Shown here: in pieces, positions 1 through 9,008 of the stretch
Position numbering within the stretch: position 1 is the stretch's first letter
Layout: each line of letters starts with the position of its first letter
Origin: Xylophilus rhododendri
GTDB taxonomy: Bacteria > Pseudomonadota > Gammaproteobacteria > Burkholderiales > Burkholderiaceae_C
Length of the DNA stretch: 64,000 nt
Direction of reading: 5' to 3'
NCBI RefSeq assembly: GCF_009906855.1
Contig: NZ_CP047650.1
Location: forward strand, 2,294,001 to 2,358,000
Made by a program: the position numbers and the translations under genes
The notes under the pieces: model-generated
The model's input: only the letters and a program-made list of their open reading frames with translations
What the model was told of the DNA's origin: nothing
Database searches by the model: none

Positions 1-194
1 AATTCCCCGGCCGCATCGAGAACATGTTCAGCGCCCTGCAGAACGTGGTGCCCTCCCATCTGCTGGATGGAACCCTGCATGACTTCAAGGGTCTCAAACC
101 CACCGGCGTGGCCAGCGAGCAGGGCGACAAGGCCTTCGATCCAGAAAGTTTTGTTGCACCCTCACCCGCAGGCCTCAATATCGTGGCGGTGTGA
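1..194 (+). CDS. C-terminal fragment of an unidentified protein
   Basis: An open frame runs from the window edge (frame of base 3) to a TGA at 192-194, giving about 63 residues and ending ...AGLNIVAV. The residues are mixed and protein-like ([16 protein letters not shown] near the start) with the high-GC codon use of the neighbours. A good ribosome-binding region for the next gene follows directly. I do not recognise the family. The start lies outside the window. Confidence 0.5.
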   Translation, partial: FPGRIENMFSALQNVVPSHLLDGTLHDFKGLKPTGVASEQGDKAFDPESFVAPSPAGLNIVAV

Positions 195-219
195 CGCCAA
201 CCGCCGTCAGGAGACAGCC

Positions 220-849
220 ATGAAACGTATCGCAGCGCTTTTCCTCGTCGCCGCCGCAGCCGCGCTGGCCGGCTGCTCGACCACCCGCCTGGTCGACAGC
301 GATGTGCAATCCTTCTCCACCCTGCCCGCCATCCCGCCGGGCGCCAGCTACCGCTTCGAACGCACGCTCTCGCAGCAGACCGTGCCGGTGCAGCAGAACA
401 TGCTGGAGACCGTGGCCCAGCAGTCGCTGGAGCGGGTCGGCCTGAAGCACGACGAAACCAGCCCCACCTACAGCGTGCAGGTGGGCCTGCAGGCGCAGCG
501 CCGGGTGGAGTACGACCCCTTCGGCCCGGGCTTCGGTCCCGGCTGGGGCCCGTACGGCGGTTTCGGCCCGGGCTGGCGCCGGGGTTACTACGGCGGCGGC
601 TTCTACGGCTATCCCGGCGGCCGCTTTCCGGACCGCGTGATCTACGCCCAGCAGGTCGGCCTGACGGTGCGCGACATCGCCAGCGGCCGCATCGTCTACG
701 AGACCCATGCAGCGCACGACAGCCTCTATCCCGCCGACACCCAGGTGCTGACGGTGATGATGGATTCGGCCCTCTTCGGCTTCCCGCAGGCGCCGGTGGG
801 CGTGCGCCGGGTCAACGTCGAGATTCCCAAGGTCAGCAGCGCACGCTGA
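220..849 (+). CDS. DUF4136-type outer-membrane lipoprotein
   Basis: A 209-residue protein. The ATG at 220 is chosen because it follows GGAGACAGCC and opens directly into a lipoprotein signal peptide (MKRIAALFL..., lipobox LAGC with Cys about residue 19); an upstream in-frame ATG at 67 overlaps the previous gene and would bury the signal. The mature part has the strand-rich pattern of DUF4136 proteins (YRFERT, a conserved Q-rich stretch, YSVQVGLQAQ) and a Gly/Pro/Tyr/Phe-rich insert around residues 98-140. The family is of unknown function and is anchored in the envelope. The gene is followed by an intrinsic terminator, so it is probably the last gene of its transcript. Confidence 0.8.
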   Translation: MKRIAALFLVAAAAALAGCSTTRLVDSDVQSFSTLPAIPPGASYRFERTLSQQTVPVQQNMLETVAQQSLERVGLKHDETSPTYSVQVGLQAQRRVEYDPFGPGFGPGWGPYGGFGPGWRRGYYGGGFYGYPGGRFPDRVIYAQQVGLTVRDIASGRIVYETHAAHDSLYPADTQVLTVMMDSALFGFPQAPVGVRRVNVEIPKVSSAR

Positions 850-893
850 GCGCCTTTCACCGGCGCGACACCAGCGCTCACACCGCCCTGTGC

Positions 894-926
894 ACGGCCC
901 TGCTATTCTGCAGGGCCGTTTTTCTT
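894..926 (+). terminator. Intrinsic terminator after the DUF4136 gene
   Basis: A perfect 10-bp stem (894-903 with 910-919, arms ACGGCCCTGC and GCAGGGCCGT), a 6-base loop TATTCT and a T-rich tail (TTTTTCTT). It ends only about 13 bases before the next start codon at 939, so the following gene must be transcribed from a promoter inside or just before the hairpin, or by read-through. Confidence 0.85.
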
Positions 927-938
927 GCCCGATGGTCC

Positions 939-1580
939 ATGGACGCCACCCGCATCATTGCCATCCGCCACGGCGAAACCGCCTGGAACGTCGACACCCG
1001 CATCCAGGGCCAGCTCGACATCCCCCTCAACGAAACCGGCGAATGGCAGGCGCGCCAGCTCGGCCGCGCGCTGTCGGCCGAGCCGATCGCCGCCGTCTAC
1101 GCCAGCGACCTGCAGCGCGCCCACCGCACGGCCGAGCATGTGGCCGAGGCGGTCGGCGGCGTGGACGTGCAGCCGATCACCGGCCTGCGCGAGCGGCTCT
1201 TCGGCACCTTCGAGGGCCTGACCTTCCACGACATCGAATCCACCCTGCCCGAGCAGGCGCACCTCTGGCGCACCCGGGTGCCGGATTTCGCGCCGGAGGG
1301 CGGCGAATCGCTGCTGCAGTTCCGCGAACGGGTGCTCGACACCCTGCACCAGCTGGCCGCCCGCCATCCCGGCGAGCAGATCGTGCTGGTCGCCCACGGC
1401 GGCGTGATGGACGTGCTCTACCGCGCCGCCACCGGCCAGGAGCTGCAGGCGCCGCGCACCTGGAAGACCGGCAATGCGGTCATCAACCGCCTGCTGTGGA
1501 CACCCGAATCCGTCACCCTGATCGGCTGGGCCGACGATTCGCACCTGGACCCCGGCACGCTGGACGACACGACGACCTGA
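939..1580 (+). CDS. Histidine phosphatase family protein (phosphoglycerate mutase-like)
   Basis: A 213-residue single-domain enzyme of the histidine phosphatase superfamily (GpmB/CobC-like). The catalytic RHGE motif lies at residues 10-13 (IIAIRHGETAWN), the second phosphate-pocket region at ASDLQRAHRTAE, a conserved Glu in LRERLFGTFEG and the second His in VAHGGVMD near residue 153. Such proteins dephosphorylate small phosphometabolites through a phosphohistidine; the substrate cannot be read from the sequence. The ATG at 939 gives the expected short lead to the motif; no clear Shine-Dalgarno is seen, possibly because the upstream terminator sits so close. Confidence 0.9.
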   Translation: MDATRIIAIRHGETAWNVDTRIQGQLDIPLNETGEWQARQLGRALSAEPIAAVYASDLQRAHRTAEHVAEAVGGVDVQPITGLRERLFGTFEGLTFHDIESTLPEQAHLWRTRVPDFAPEGGESLLQFRERVLDTLHQLAARHPGEQIVLVAHGGVMDVLYRAATGQELQAPRTWKTGNAVINRLLWTPESVTLIGWADDSHLDPGTLDDTTT

Positions 1581-1618
1581 TCGGCGAAGCCGGGCCGGGC
1601 GCGAAAGCGCATGGAAGT

Positions 1619-1644
1619 TTCGCCTTGCGAATCCATCTTTTCGC
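1619..1644 (+). promoter_or_regulatory. TTCGC-N16-TTCGC direct repeat (PIP-box-like)
   Basis: TTCGC occurs at 1619-1623 and again at 1640-1644, 16 bases apart, about 60 bases upstream of the gene at 1704. The plant-inducible-promoter (PIP/hrpII) box of HrpX/HrpB-controlled type III secretion genes is TTCGB-N15-TTCGB. The spacing here is one base too long, so this is only a resemblance. A third TTCGC lies at 1656-1660. Confidence 0.2.
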
Positions 1645-1703
1645 AAGAATCTTCGTTCGCCATTAAAGATTGACGAGAGTGCGCTTCTTTCAGGAGCCTC
1701 TCG

Positions 1704-2765
1704 ATGTCACCGATCCCGACCCGGCACGCCTTGCTGGATCGTTTTGCGCCCCCCGTTCTTGGCGCGTTTCCCGCAACCCCGGGCGGAATCGCCGCCCCGC
1801 CCCGCGCGTCCAGCATTTCGGCATCGTCGTTCTGCGGCTTGCAGGAACCGGAAGGCCACGGCGCCGCGATCGCGCTGCCGGCAATCGCCGGCCAAGCCGG
1901 CTGCGGCGACTTCGCCGCCCCGCCCGACAACCCGCCACGCCCCAGCTTCGTCATCGCCGGCAAGCGCCAAACCCAGAGCCTGTACGGCATGGGCATACAG
2001 CAGCTCGCTCACTTTTTCGGCGACTGCAGCCTGCACGCCCTGGATCGCGGCACCCGGCGCATGCTCCAGAAGCGCCAATCGACGCAGCTGCGGCGCTTCG
2101 GCGAGATGCCTCCACGCACCCTCGGCGAAATGCGGCTGCTGCAGGCCATCCGCAAGCCGGTGGGCCTGGTCGATCTGGCGCGCCACCGGCGCGGCGCCGA
2201 ACCGCTGCTGGTGGTGCTGAGCGGGCATTCAGGTCCCGGCTCCCGCTGCCTGGGCACCACACCCATGAGGGACGTGGCCGCATCGCTCCAGGCCGCCGGC
2301 TTGCGGGACGGCGACGTCATCTACCTGTCGGCATGCTTCGGCGCCGACTCGCGCAATACCGACAGCACCGACCCGGCCGTGCTGGCGGATTCAGCGGCCG
2401 GCAGCCAGGGCCAGGGTACCCGGCTGCTGCCGGCCGGGCAGCACCTGGCCGATGCGCTGGGCGGCCTGGGCCTGGGGCGCTGCGCCGTGGTGGCCGTGCA
2501 CAACTATGTGGAGACCCCGGCGCACAAGGACCTGCGCACCCGCAAGATCCGCTATCACGCCCATGTCGGCCAGGAGTACTCCTCCACGCAGACACCCCGC
2601 CCACGCCAGGCCATCGCCAGGGCGGCGCGGGTGTTTCGCAGTGGCAGGCCGCCTTCGGCGCTGCTGGCGGATCTCGCTGCCGGCGATCGGCAGGCGCTTG
2701 CACCGGCACTGGGCTTTCTGGATACCGTCACCCCCAGGCAGCTCGCGGCGCCGGCGGCAGCTTGA
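1704..2765 (+). CDS. Putative clan-CD (caspase-like) cysteine protease, possible secreted effector
   Basis: A 353-residue protein that I do not recognise as a named family. The core has the clan-CD pattern: hydrophobic strand then His (LLVVLSGHSGPG, His175) and, about 36 residues later, hydrophobic strand then Cys (DVIYLSACFGAD, Cys211), the His-before-Cys order of caspases, gingipains, CHAT and C80 (RTX self-cleaving) peptidases. The first ~60 residues are Ser/Pro/Ala-rich with no hydrophobic signal peptide, as in type III effectors. AGGAG lies 7 bases before the ATG. It stands alone, convergent with ruvB, and has a PIP-like repeat upstream. Fold assignment is inference from two motifs; the effector role is speculative. 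Confidence 0.5.
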   Translation: MSPIPTRHALLDRFAPPVLGAFPATPGGIAAPPRASSISASSFCGLQEPEGHGAAIALPAIAGQAGCGDFAAPPDNPPRPSFVIAGKRQTQSLYGMGIQQLAHFFGDCSLHALDRGTRRMLQKRQSTQLRRFGEMPPRTLGEMRLLQAIRKPVGLVDLARHRRGAEPLLVVLSGHSGPGSRCLGTTPMRDVAASLQAAGLRDGDVIYLSACFGADSRNTDSTDPAVLADSAAGSQGQGTRLLPAGQHLADALGGLGLGRCAVVAVHNYVETPAHKDLRTRKIRYHAHVGQEYSSTQTPRPRQAIARAARVFRSGRPPSALLADLAAGDRQALAPALGFLDTVTPRQLAAPAAA

Positions 2766-2783
2766 GGCGGCCTGCCCTGGCTC

Positions 2784-3848
2784 CTAGGAGAACAGGTCGG
2801 CGCCCCGTGAAGGCGGCGTCACCTGCAAATGCCGGTAGGCCGCCAGGGTCGCGATGCGGCCACGCGGCGTGCGCTGCAGAAAGCCCTGCTGGATCAGATA
2901 GGGCTCGATCACGTCCTCGATGGTGCCGGCCTCCTCGCCGATGGAGGCGGCGATGTTGTCCAGCCCCACCGGCCCGCCGTCGAAGCGGTGGATCAGCGCT
3001 TCGAGCAGCTTGCGGTCCATCACGTCGAAGCCTTGCGGATCCACGTCCAGCATCTTCAGCGCCCGGTCGGCGATCGGCAGGGTGATGCGGCCGTCGCCCT
3101 TCACATCGGCGTAGTCGCGCACCCGGCGCAAGAGGCGGTTGGAGATGCGCGGCGTGCCGCGCGAGCGGCGGGCGATCTCGAAGGCGCCCTCCTCGTCGAT
3201 CGGCACGTTGAGCAGCCCGGCGCTGCGTTTGACGATGCGCGCCAGCTCCTCGGGCGTATAGAACTCCAGCCGCGCCACGATGCCGAAGCGGTCGCGCAGC
3301 GGGTTGGTCAGCATGCCGGCGCGGGTGGTGGCGCCGACGAGCGTGAAGGGCTGCAGGTCGAGCTTGATGCTGCGCGCGGCCGGGCCTTCGCCGATCATGA
3401 TGTCGATCTGGTAGTCCTCCAGCGCCGGATAGAGGATTTCCTCCACCACCGGGCTCAGGCGGTGGATCTCGTCGATGAAGAGCACGTCGTTCTTCTCGAG
3501 ATTGGTCAGCAGCGCGGCCAGGTCCTTGGGTTTTTCCAGCACCGGGCCGCTGGTCTGGCGCAGGTTCACGCCCAGCTCGGCGGCGATGATGTGGCTCAGC
3601 GTGGTCTTGCCCAGGCCGGGCGGGCCGAAGAGCAGCACATGGTCCAGCGCCTCGTCGCGTTTGCGCGCGGCGCCGATGAAGATCTCCAGCTGCTCGCGCG
3701 CCTTGGCCTGGCCGATGTATTCGTCGAGCAGCTTGGGGCGCAGCGCCCGCTCGATCGCCTCTTCCTGGGGCGATGCGGGCGAAGCCGATATCACCCGGGC
3801 GGGCGAGGGGCCGGGCGGCGGGGCGAAATCGTCGGTGTGGATGGTCAT
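2784..3848 (-). CDS. ruvB: Holliday junction branch migration ATPase RuvB
   Basis: 354 residues, normal family length. AAA+ motor that with RuvA drives branch migration at Holliday junctions in recombinational repair. Walker A GPPGLGKT at 75-82, Walker B FIDEIHR with D126/E127, sensor region GATTRAGML, arginine-finger region NPLRDRFG, and the C-terminal winged helix ending [16 protein letters not shown]. The start gives a ~25-residue acidic/Pro lead before the conserved core. ruvA lies about 4 kb away on the same strand rather than adjacent. Confidence 0.98.
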   Translation of the reverse strand: MTIHTDDFAPPPGPSPARVISASPASPQEEAIERALRPKLLDEYIGQAKAREQLEIFIGAARKRDEALDHVLLFGPPGLGKTTLSHIIAAELGVNLRQTSGPVLEKPKDLAALLTNLEKNDVLFIDEIHRLSPVVEEILYPALEDYQIDIMIGEGPAARSIKLDLQPFTLVGATTRAGMLTNPLRDRFGIVARLEFYTPEELARIVKRSAGLLNVPIDEEGAFEIARRSRGTPRISNRLLRRVRDYADVKGDGRITLPIADRALKMLDVDPQGFDVMDRKLLEALIHRFDGGPVGLDNIAASIGEEAGTIEDVIEPYLIQQGFLQRTPRGRIATLAAYRHLQVTPPSRGADLFS

Positions 3849-3921
3849 CTGGAGAGCGGTACGCGCAAAGGCGGATTGTGCCCAAGAGTGCAGTCACAAT
3901 CCGGCGGATGAAAGTGAGTAC

Positions 3922-4575
3922 GTGAGCCATCCCCTGAGCCGCTGGGCCGCGGGCGTCCTGCGCGACAGCCTGCTGCTGCTGACCCGGGCCTTCACCCGGG
4001 TGCGCGCCGTCCGCCCGCCCGGCGAGCCGCGCGCGGAGCAGACCCTCTACTTCGCCAACCACAACAGCCATGGCGACTTCATGCTGCTGTGGGCCACCCT
4101 GCCGCCGGCCCTGCGCCGCGACACCCGGCCGGTGGCCGGCCGCGACTACTGGCTGGCCTCCCGCCTGCGCCGCTTCGTCGGCGAGAAGGTGTTCTGCGCG
4201 CTGATGATCCGCCGCGACGCATCCCAGCCCGGCCCCTCGCCGGTGGACCAGATCGTCGAAGCGCTGCACGAAGGCAGCTCGCTGATCTTCTTTCCCGAGG
4301 GCACCCGCAACATCGGCGAAGAGATCCTGCAGCCCTTTCGCAGCGGTCTCTTCCACGTGGCCCTGGCCTGCCCGCAGGTGCGGCTGATGCCGGCCTGGAT
4401 CGAAGGCACACGTGAGCTGCTGCCCAAGGGCGCCTGGCTGCCGGTGCCCTGCCGCTGCACGGTGCACTACGGCACGCCGATCCAGCGCCTGCCCGGCGAG
4501 GAGAAGGACGCCTTCATCGCCCGCGCGCGGCAGGCCCTGCTGGCGCTGCGGCCGGCGCAAGCGGGCCGGACCTGA
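3922..4575 (+). CDS. 1-acyl-sn-glycerol-3-phosphate acyltransferase (PlsC family)
   Basis: 217 residues from a GTG at 3922; no ATG is in frame nearby and the longer open frame is antisense to ruvB. The HX4D acyltransferase motif is at H47-D52 (NHNSHGDF) and the phosphate-binding PEGTR motif at 125-129 (FFPEGTRN). The family transfers an acyl chain to lysophosphatidic acid or a related lysolipid at the inner membrane. It is divergent from ruvB with about 73 bases between starts. It is shorter and less hydrophobic at the N-terminus than housekeeping PlsC, so it may be an accessory acyltransferase. Confidence 0.85.
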   Translation: MSHPLSRWAAGVLRDSLLLLTRAFTRVRAVRPPGEPRAEQTLYFANHNSHGDFMLLWATLPPALRRDTRPVAGRDYWLASRLRRFVGEKVFCALMIRRDASQPGPSPVDQIVEALHEGSSLIFFPEGTRNIGEEILQPFRSGLFHVALACPQVRLMPAWIEGTRELLPKGAWLPVPCRCTVHYGTPIQRLPGEEKDAFIARARQALLALRPAQAGRT

Positions 4576-4671
4576 CTCGGCTGTCATGCCGACGTCACCG
4601 TCCTTTCACAGAATCCGCGGCTGATCCGCGCGGCCCGCGCCGCGTTCTTGCGACCCGCCACTGATTCACCG

Positions 4672-6821
4672 ATGCCCCTCATTCCCAGCCGCATGCCGGC
4701 CGCCCTGACCCTGCTCGCCTGCGCCGCCCTCACCGCCTGCGGCGGCGGCAACGATCCCGTCATCGTCGGCGGCGGCGGCAGCACCGTCCAGCCCGTGAGC
4801 ACCACCCTGGCCCCCTGGCCGGCGGCTCCAGCTATACCGGCACCATGAGCTTCGGCGACACCGTCTCCCTGACGGTGGACAGCACCGCCAAGACGGTCGT
4901 CCTGAAGTTCCTCGACTCGCACTTCGGCCTGGCCGGCGCCATCAGCAGCGCCTACACGGTGCAGGCCGACGGCTCCTGGCTGGCCCAGGGCTTCAGCGCC
5001 GTCGCCAACTCCGGCGCGCCCGCAACGCTCACCAGCACCCTGCTGAGCGCCATCCGCCTGCGCCTGCACAGCGAGACCAACCTGATCACCGGCACGCTGG
5101 AGAAGCTGCCCAACCTCAAGCGCGCCGACGGCAGCCTGCTGCAGGGCGAGATCGTCGCCTCCAACCTCGGCGCGGCCAGCCTGTCGGCCGTGGCCGGCAC
5201 CTACAGCTTCGTGCGCCAGTCCACCGGCTACAAGGCCGACGGCAGCGTGGCCGCACCCACCGCCGTGGCCTACGGCCAGCTCAAGGTCGCGGCCGACGGC
5301 AGCGTGCGCGTCTGCGACAGCACCGCCTACAGCGACAGCTGCAGCGGCGGCCAGACCGGCACCCTGGCGGCCGATGCCGACCAGGCCAACTACCCCGGCG
5401 CCCTGGTGCTGACCCTCGCCGGCAGCCGCGTCGGCCGCGTCGTCGTGGCCGCGCGCAGCGGCGCCACCACCCTGTCGGTGGACGCCTATGCCGGCGCATC
5501 CGACGGCAGCAGCACCACCGGCACCTGGCTGCTGCAGTCGGCCGCCACCGCGGCCGCATCCACCGCGCTCGACGGCGAATGGCTGTGCGCCGAGCCCGAA
5601 GTGCTGTCCACCGGCCTGCCCTCCGGCCGCACCCTGCGCCACTACGTGACCGTGGCCGGCGGCACGCTGCAGACCGACACGGTCGATACCGACATCAGCC
5701 TCAGCGCCAACACCGTGAACGGCCTGTTCACCGGCACCTGGGCCGACACCAAGGCCAATGCCCGCGCCTTCGTGCCGCTGTCCGCAGGCACCGTCTACTA
5801 CGTCGGCAACACCGGCAGCACCACCGCCACGGCCGGCGCCTTCTCGGGCGTCTGCCACGCCCTGCCCGCCCAGGCCACGGTCAGCACCTACCTGAGCGCG
5901 CCCACCACCGGCACCGCCGTGATGACCATCACCCTGGCCGATGCCCGCCCCACCCAGCCGGCCATCGGCTACGACCAGGTCTATTACAAGCAGGCGCGCT
6001 ACCGCAACACCGCCAACAGCTCGACGCAATACCGCAAGGAGTTCGACGACTGGTGCGAGGCCGCTGGCCTGACCGACGCCAAGAGCAAATCGGTGGTGCT
6101 GGGCACCTCCAAGATCAACGACTCCAGCACCTTCACCTGCTCCGGCTCCAGCACCGCCCTGGACACCGCCAGCATGAAGAGCGCCGTGGTCGGCCCCAAG
6201 GGCCTTCTGTACCTCACCGACGGCCACCACAGCTTCACCAGCTTCTGGCACGCACCGGACGGCGGCGGCTCCACCGTCAAGATCCCGCTCGTCATGAAGG
6301 GCAACTACAGCAGCTATACCAACGCCGCCTTCTGGCGCGCCATGCGCGCGGCCAAGACGGTCTGGCTGAAGAACCCCGACGGTACCGCCATCACCCCGGC
6401 CGACCTGCCGACCCAGCTGGGCATCGGCAACGGCCTGCAGGACGACCCCTACCGCTCGCTGATCTACTTCACCCGCGACGTCGGCTACAGCCAGCCGGCC
6501 AACAGCACCGAGTTCCTGGAGTTCTACTGGGCCGAGTGGCTCAAGGCCGCGCCGCAGAGCATCGACCTGTCCAAGTACACGCTGACCGACGCCACCAGCT
6601 ACCTGTCGGCCATCCGCGCCGCCGCCACCGACATGGTGGGCACGGCCGACACGACCATCATCGGCTCCTCGGGCAAGACCGCGCTGGAGATGGGCAAGCT
6701 CGCCGCCTTCAGCGAGACCGAGTTCGCCACCCTGAACACGGCCACCACCGAGGCCAAGCCCGGCAAGCTGGCCTATGCGCTGGCCTACCGCGCCAGCCTG
6801 GCGGCCGCCGCCACCAAGTAA
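4672..6821 (+). pseudogene. ParB-like-nuclease-domain lipoprotein, interrupted by a -1 type frameshift
   Basis: The N-terminus is read from the ATG at 4672 (MPLIPSRMPAALTLL, lipobox LTAC, then GGGN), but this frame stops at 4848. The rest, 658 residues ending at 6821, is open in another frame from before 4845. Joining them at the C-run near 4810-4820 gives a continuous lipoprotein (...STTLA / GGSSYTGTMSFG...). Residues after about 365 of the second part resemble the ParBc_2 (PF08857) putative ParB-like nuclease domain: IGYDQVYYKQARY, then GPKGLLYLTDGHHSFTSFW with the DGHH signature. The middle part looks beta-rich and repetitive. If the shift is a sequencing error, this is an intact ~715-residue envelope protein. 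Confidence 0.65.
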
Positions 6822-6840
6822 GCCGCGCATCCGCCACGCA

Positions 6841-6872
6841 AAAAGGGCAGCCCGCGGGCTGCCCTTTTTTTA
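6841..6872. terminator. Bidirectional intrinsic terminator
   Basis: A perfect palindrome AAAAGGGCAGCCCG / CGGGCTGCCCTTTT followed by more Ts on the + strand and preceded by As, so a U-tract follows it on the - strand too. It sits between the convergent lipoprotein gene (+) and ruvA (-) and should stop both. Confidence 0.9.
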
Positions 6873-6886
6873 TGCCGGCCGGGAAC

Positions 6887-7459
6887 TCAGCGCGCCAGCG
6901 ACTTCAGCGCCAGCTTGATCCCGTCGCTCACGCCCACGTCCGCCGGCAGCGCCTTCAGCGCCGCCGCGGCTTCCTTGTCGTTGTAGCCCAGGGCCAGCAG
7001 CGCCTGCAGGATGTCGGCCTGCGACTCGCTCGAAACACTGGCCCGCGCGCCCATGTCCGCGCCGAGCTTGCCCTTCAATTCCAGCAGAAGGCGCTCGGCC
7101 GTCTTCTTGCCGATGCCCGGCACCTTCACCAGCCGCCCCGCCTCCTGCAGCGTGACGGCCTGCGCCAGGTCCGCCACGCCCATGCCCGAAAGCACCGCCA
7201 GCGCGATGCGCGGCCCCACGCCCGAAATCTTCACCAGCTGGCGGAAGGTGTCGCGCTCCTCGTGCGTGCCGAAGCCGTAGAGCAGCTGCGCATCCTCGCG
7301 CACCACGAAATGGGTCAGCAGCGTGACCTTCTCGCCCAGGCCCGGCAGGTTGTAGAAGGTGCTCATGGGCACATCCACCTCGTAGCCCACGCCCTGGCAG
7401 TCCACCAGCACCTGGGGCGGGTTCTTTTCGGCCAAGAGGCCCTGGAGTCGTCCGATCAT
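6887..7459 (-). CDS. ruvA: Holliday junction branch migration protein RuvA
   Basis: 190 residues from the ATG at 7459, which gives the canonical MIGRLQGLL start; the much longer open frame upstream is antisense to phoH. N-terminal OB fold ([13 protein letters not shown]), central tandem helix-hairpin-helix motifs ([16 protein letters not shown] and [18 protein letters not shown]) and a C-terminal helical domain ([17 protein letters not shown]) that contacts RuvB. It tetramerises on Holliday junctions. It is divergent from phoH with about 72 bases between starts. Confidence 0.97.
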   Translation of the reverse strand: MIGRLQGLLAEKNPPQVLVDCQGVGYEVDVPMSTFYNLPGLGEKVTLLTHFVVREDAQLLYGFGTHEERDTFRQLVKISGVGPRIALAVLSGMGVADLAQAVTLQEAGRLVKVPGIGKKTAERLLLELKGKLGADMGARASVSSESQADILQALLALGYNDKEAAAALKALPADVGVSDGIKLALKSLAR

Positions 7460-7531
7460 GGGCGCAGATGCTAACCGCACGGCAGCTGCGGCCTGAGGCG
7501 ACAATAGCCATCCGACCACCCGCCCACGCCA

Positions 7532-8494
7532 ATGATCGTCCGCCACACCTTCACCCCGCACAACAACACCCGGCTCTCCAACCTGTGCGGCCCGACGGAC
7601 GAAAACCTGCGCACCATCGAACAGGCGATGGAGGTCTCCATCGCCCACCGCCACGAGCAGTTCAAGGTCGACGGCCCCAAGGCCAAGGCGCTCAAGGCGA
7701 TGGAGCTGCTGCAGGCGCTCTACCAGATGGCCGAGCGGCCGATCCCGCAGGACACGCTGCAGCTCATGCTGGGCGGCGACACCGACCTGGGCGAGATCAG
7801 TGCCGAGTCGTCCCTGCTCACCCGCCGCAAGGGCCTGGCCGCGCGCTCGGCCATCCAGGAGCTGTACCTGGAGAACATCGCCAGCCACGACATCACCTTC
7901 GGCATCGGCCCCGCCGGCACCGGCAAGACCTACCTGGCGGTGGCCTCGGCCGTCGATGCGATCGAGCGCAACGCGGTGCAGCGCATCGTGCTGACCCGGC
8001 CGGCGGTGGAGGCCGGCGAGCGCCTGGGCTACCTGCCGGGCGACATGGCGCAAAAGATCGATCCCTACCTGCGGCCGCTCTACGACGCCCTCTACGAGCT
8101 GATGGGCCACGACAAGGTGCACAAGGCCTTCGAGCGCAACCAGCTGGAGGTCGCGCCGCTGGGCTTCATGCGCGGCCGCACGCTCAACAATGCCTTCGTG
8201 ATCCTGGACGAGGCGCAGAACACCACACCCGAGCAGATGAAGATGTTCCTCACCCGCCTGGGCTTCGGCAGCCGGGCGGTGATCACCGGCGACGTGAGCC
8301 AGATCGACCTGCCCAAGGGCTCGCCCAGCGGCCTGATCGATGCCGAACGGGTGCTGCGCCGGGTGCGCGGCATCGCGGTGACGCGCTTCAGCAGCGCCGA
8401 CGTGGTGCGCCATCCGCTGGTGGCGCGCATCGTGGATGCCTACGACGCCGCGCGCAGCGCGCCGCCGGCGGCCGCCGAGCCGGGAGAGGTCTGA
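7532..8494 (+). CDS. ybeZ: PhoH family ATPase (YbeZ)
   Basis: 320 residues. P-loop [10 protein letters not shown] with Walker A at 126-133, then [18 protein letters not shown], a Walker [10 protein letters not shown] (D226/E227) and GDVSQIDLP, all typical of PhoH/YbeZ. Proteins of this family are linked to rRNA maturation and ribosome quality control together with YbeY, whose gene follows one base after this stop codon, so the pair is translationally coupled. Confidence 0.95.
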   Translation: MIVRHTFTPHNNTRLSNLCGPTDENLRTIEQAMEVSIAHRHEQFKVDGPKAKALKAMELLQALYQMAERPIPQDTLQLMLGGDTDLGEISAESSLLTRRKGLAARSAIQELYLENIASHDITFGIGPAGTGKTYLAVASAVDAIERNAVQRIVLTRPAVEAGERLGYLPGDMAQKIDPYLRPLYDALYELMGHDKVHKAFERNQLEVAPLGFMRGRTLNNAFVILDEAQNTTPEQMKMFLTRLGFGSRAVITGDVSQIDLPKGSPSGLIDAERVLRRVRGIAVTRFSSADVVRHPLVARIVDAYDAARSAPPAAAEPGEV

Positions 8495-8495
8495 G

Positions 8496-8954
8496 ATGGC
8501 GCTGCCCGAACTGACCCTGTCGCTGCAATTCGCGCGCTTTCCCGAAGCCGCCGAACACCGCGCCGCCCTGCCCCGCGCCAAGGTGGCGCGCTGGATCCGC
8601 CATGCGCTCGAAGTGCCGGCCGAGATCACCGTGCGTATCGTCGATGCCGAGGAAGGCCAGGCGCTCAACCGCGACTACCGCCAGCGCGACTACGCCACCA
8701 ATGTGTTGACCTTCGACTACACCCAGGAGCCGGTCTGCACCGCCGACCTGGTGCTGTGCGCGCCGGTGGTGGCGCGCGAGGCGGCCGAGCAGAACAAGCC
8801 GCTGGCCGAGCACTACGCCCATCTGCTGGTGCACGGCACCCTGCATGCGCAGGGCTGGGACCACGAGGACAGCGACGAGGACGCCGAGGCGATGGAGGCG
8901 CAGGAGATCGAGATCCTGGCGGGCCTGGGCCTGCCCAACCCCTACGAATCCTGA
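8496..8954 (+). CDS. ybeY: Endoribonuclease YbeY, rRNA maturation factor
   Basis: 152 residues. The zinc-binding motif H-x3-H-x5-H is present as H113, H117, H123 ([11 protein letters not shown]). The ATG at 8496 begins one base after the PhoH stop, and GGGAGAGG inside the end of phoH serves as ribosome-binding site. YbeY is a metal-dependent single-strand RNase for 16S rRNA 3'-end processing and ribosome quality control. The conserved [16 protein letters not shown] region is also present. Confidence 0.97.
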   Translation: MALPELTLSLQFARFPEAAEHRAALPRAKVARWIRHALEVPAEITVRIVDAEEGQALNRDYRQRDYATNVLTFDYTQEPVCTADLVLCAPVVAREAAEQNKPLAEHYAHLLVHGTLHAQGWDHEDSDEDAEAMEAQEIEILAGLGLPNPYES

Positions 8955-9008
8955 GGCCGCGCCCGGCCGCCAGCGCGACCGGGCATCCAATCTGCTTGCC
9001 TGCCCCAC

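Noticed and set aside
1619..1644. A true PIP (hrpII) box
   Set aside because: The spacing is N16 rather than N15 and no -10 element at the expected distance is clear, so it is reported only as a resemblance.
2728..4587. A 619-residue minus-strand open frame overlapping ruvB
   Set aside because: It is a shadow frame: ruvB occupies the same strand in another frame with all its motifs, and this translation is Arg/Ala/Gly-rich nonsense typical of high-GC DNA.
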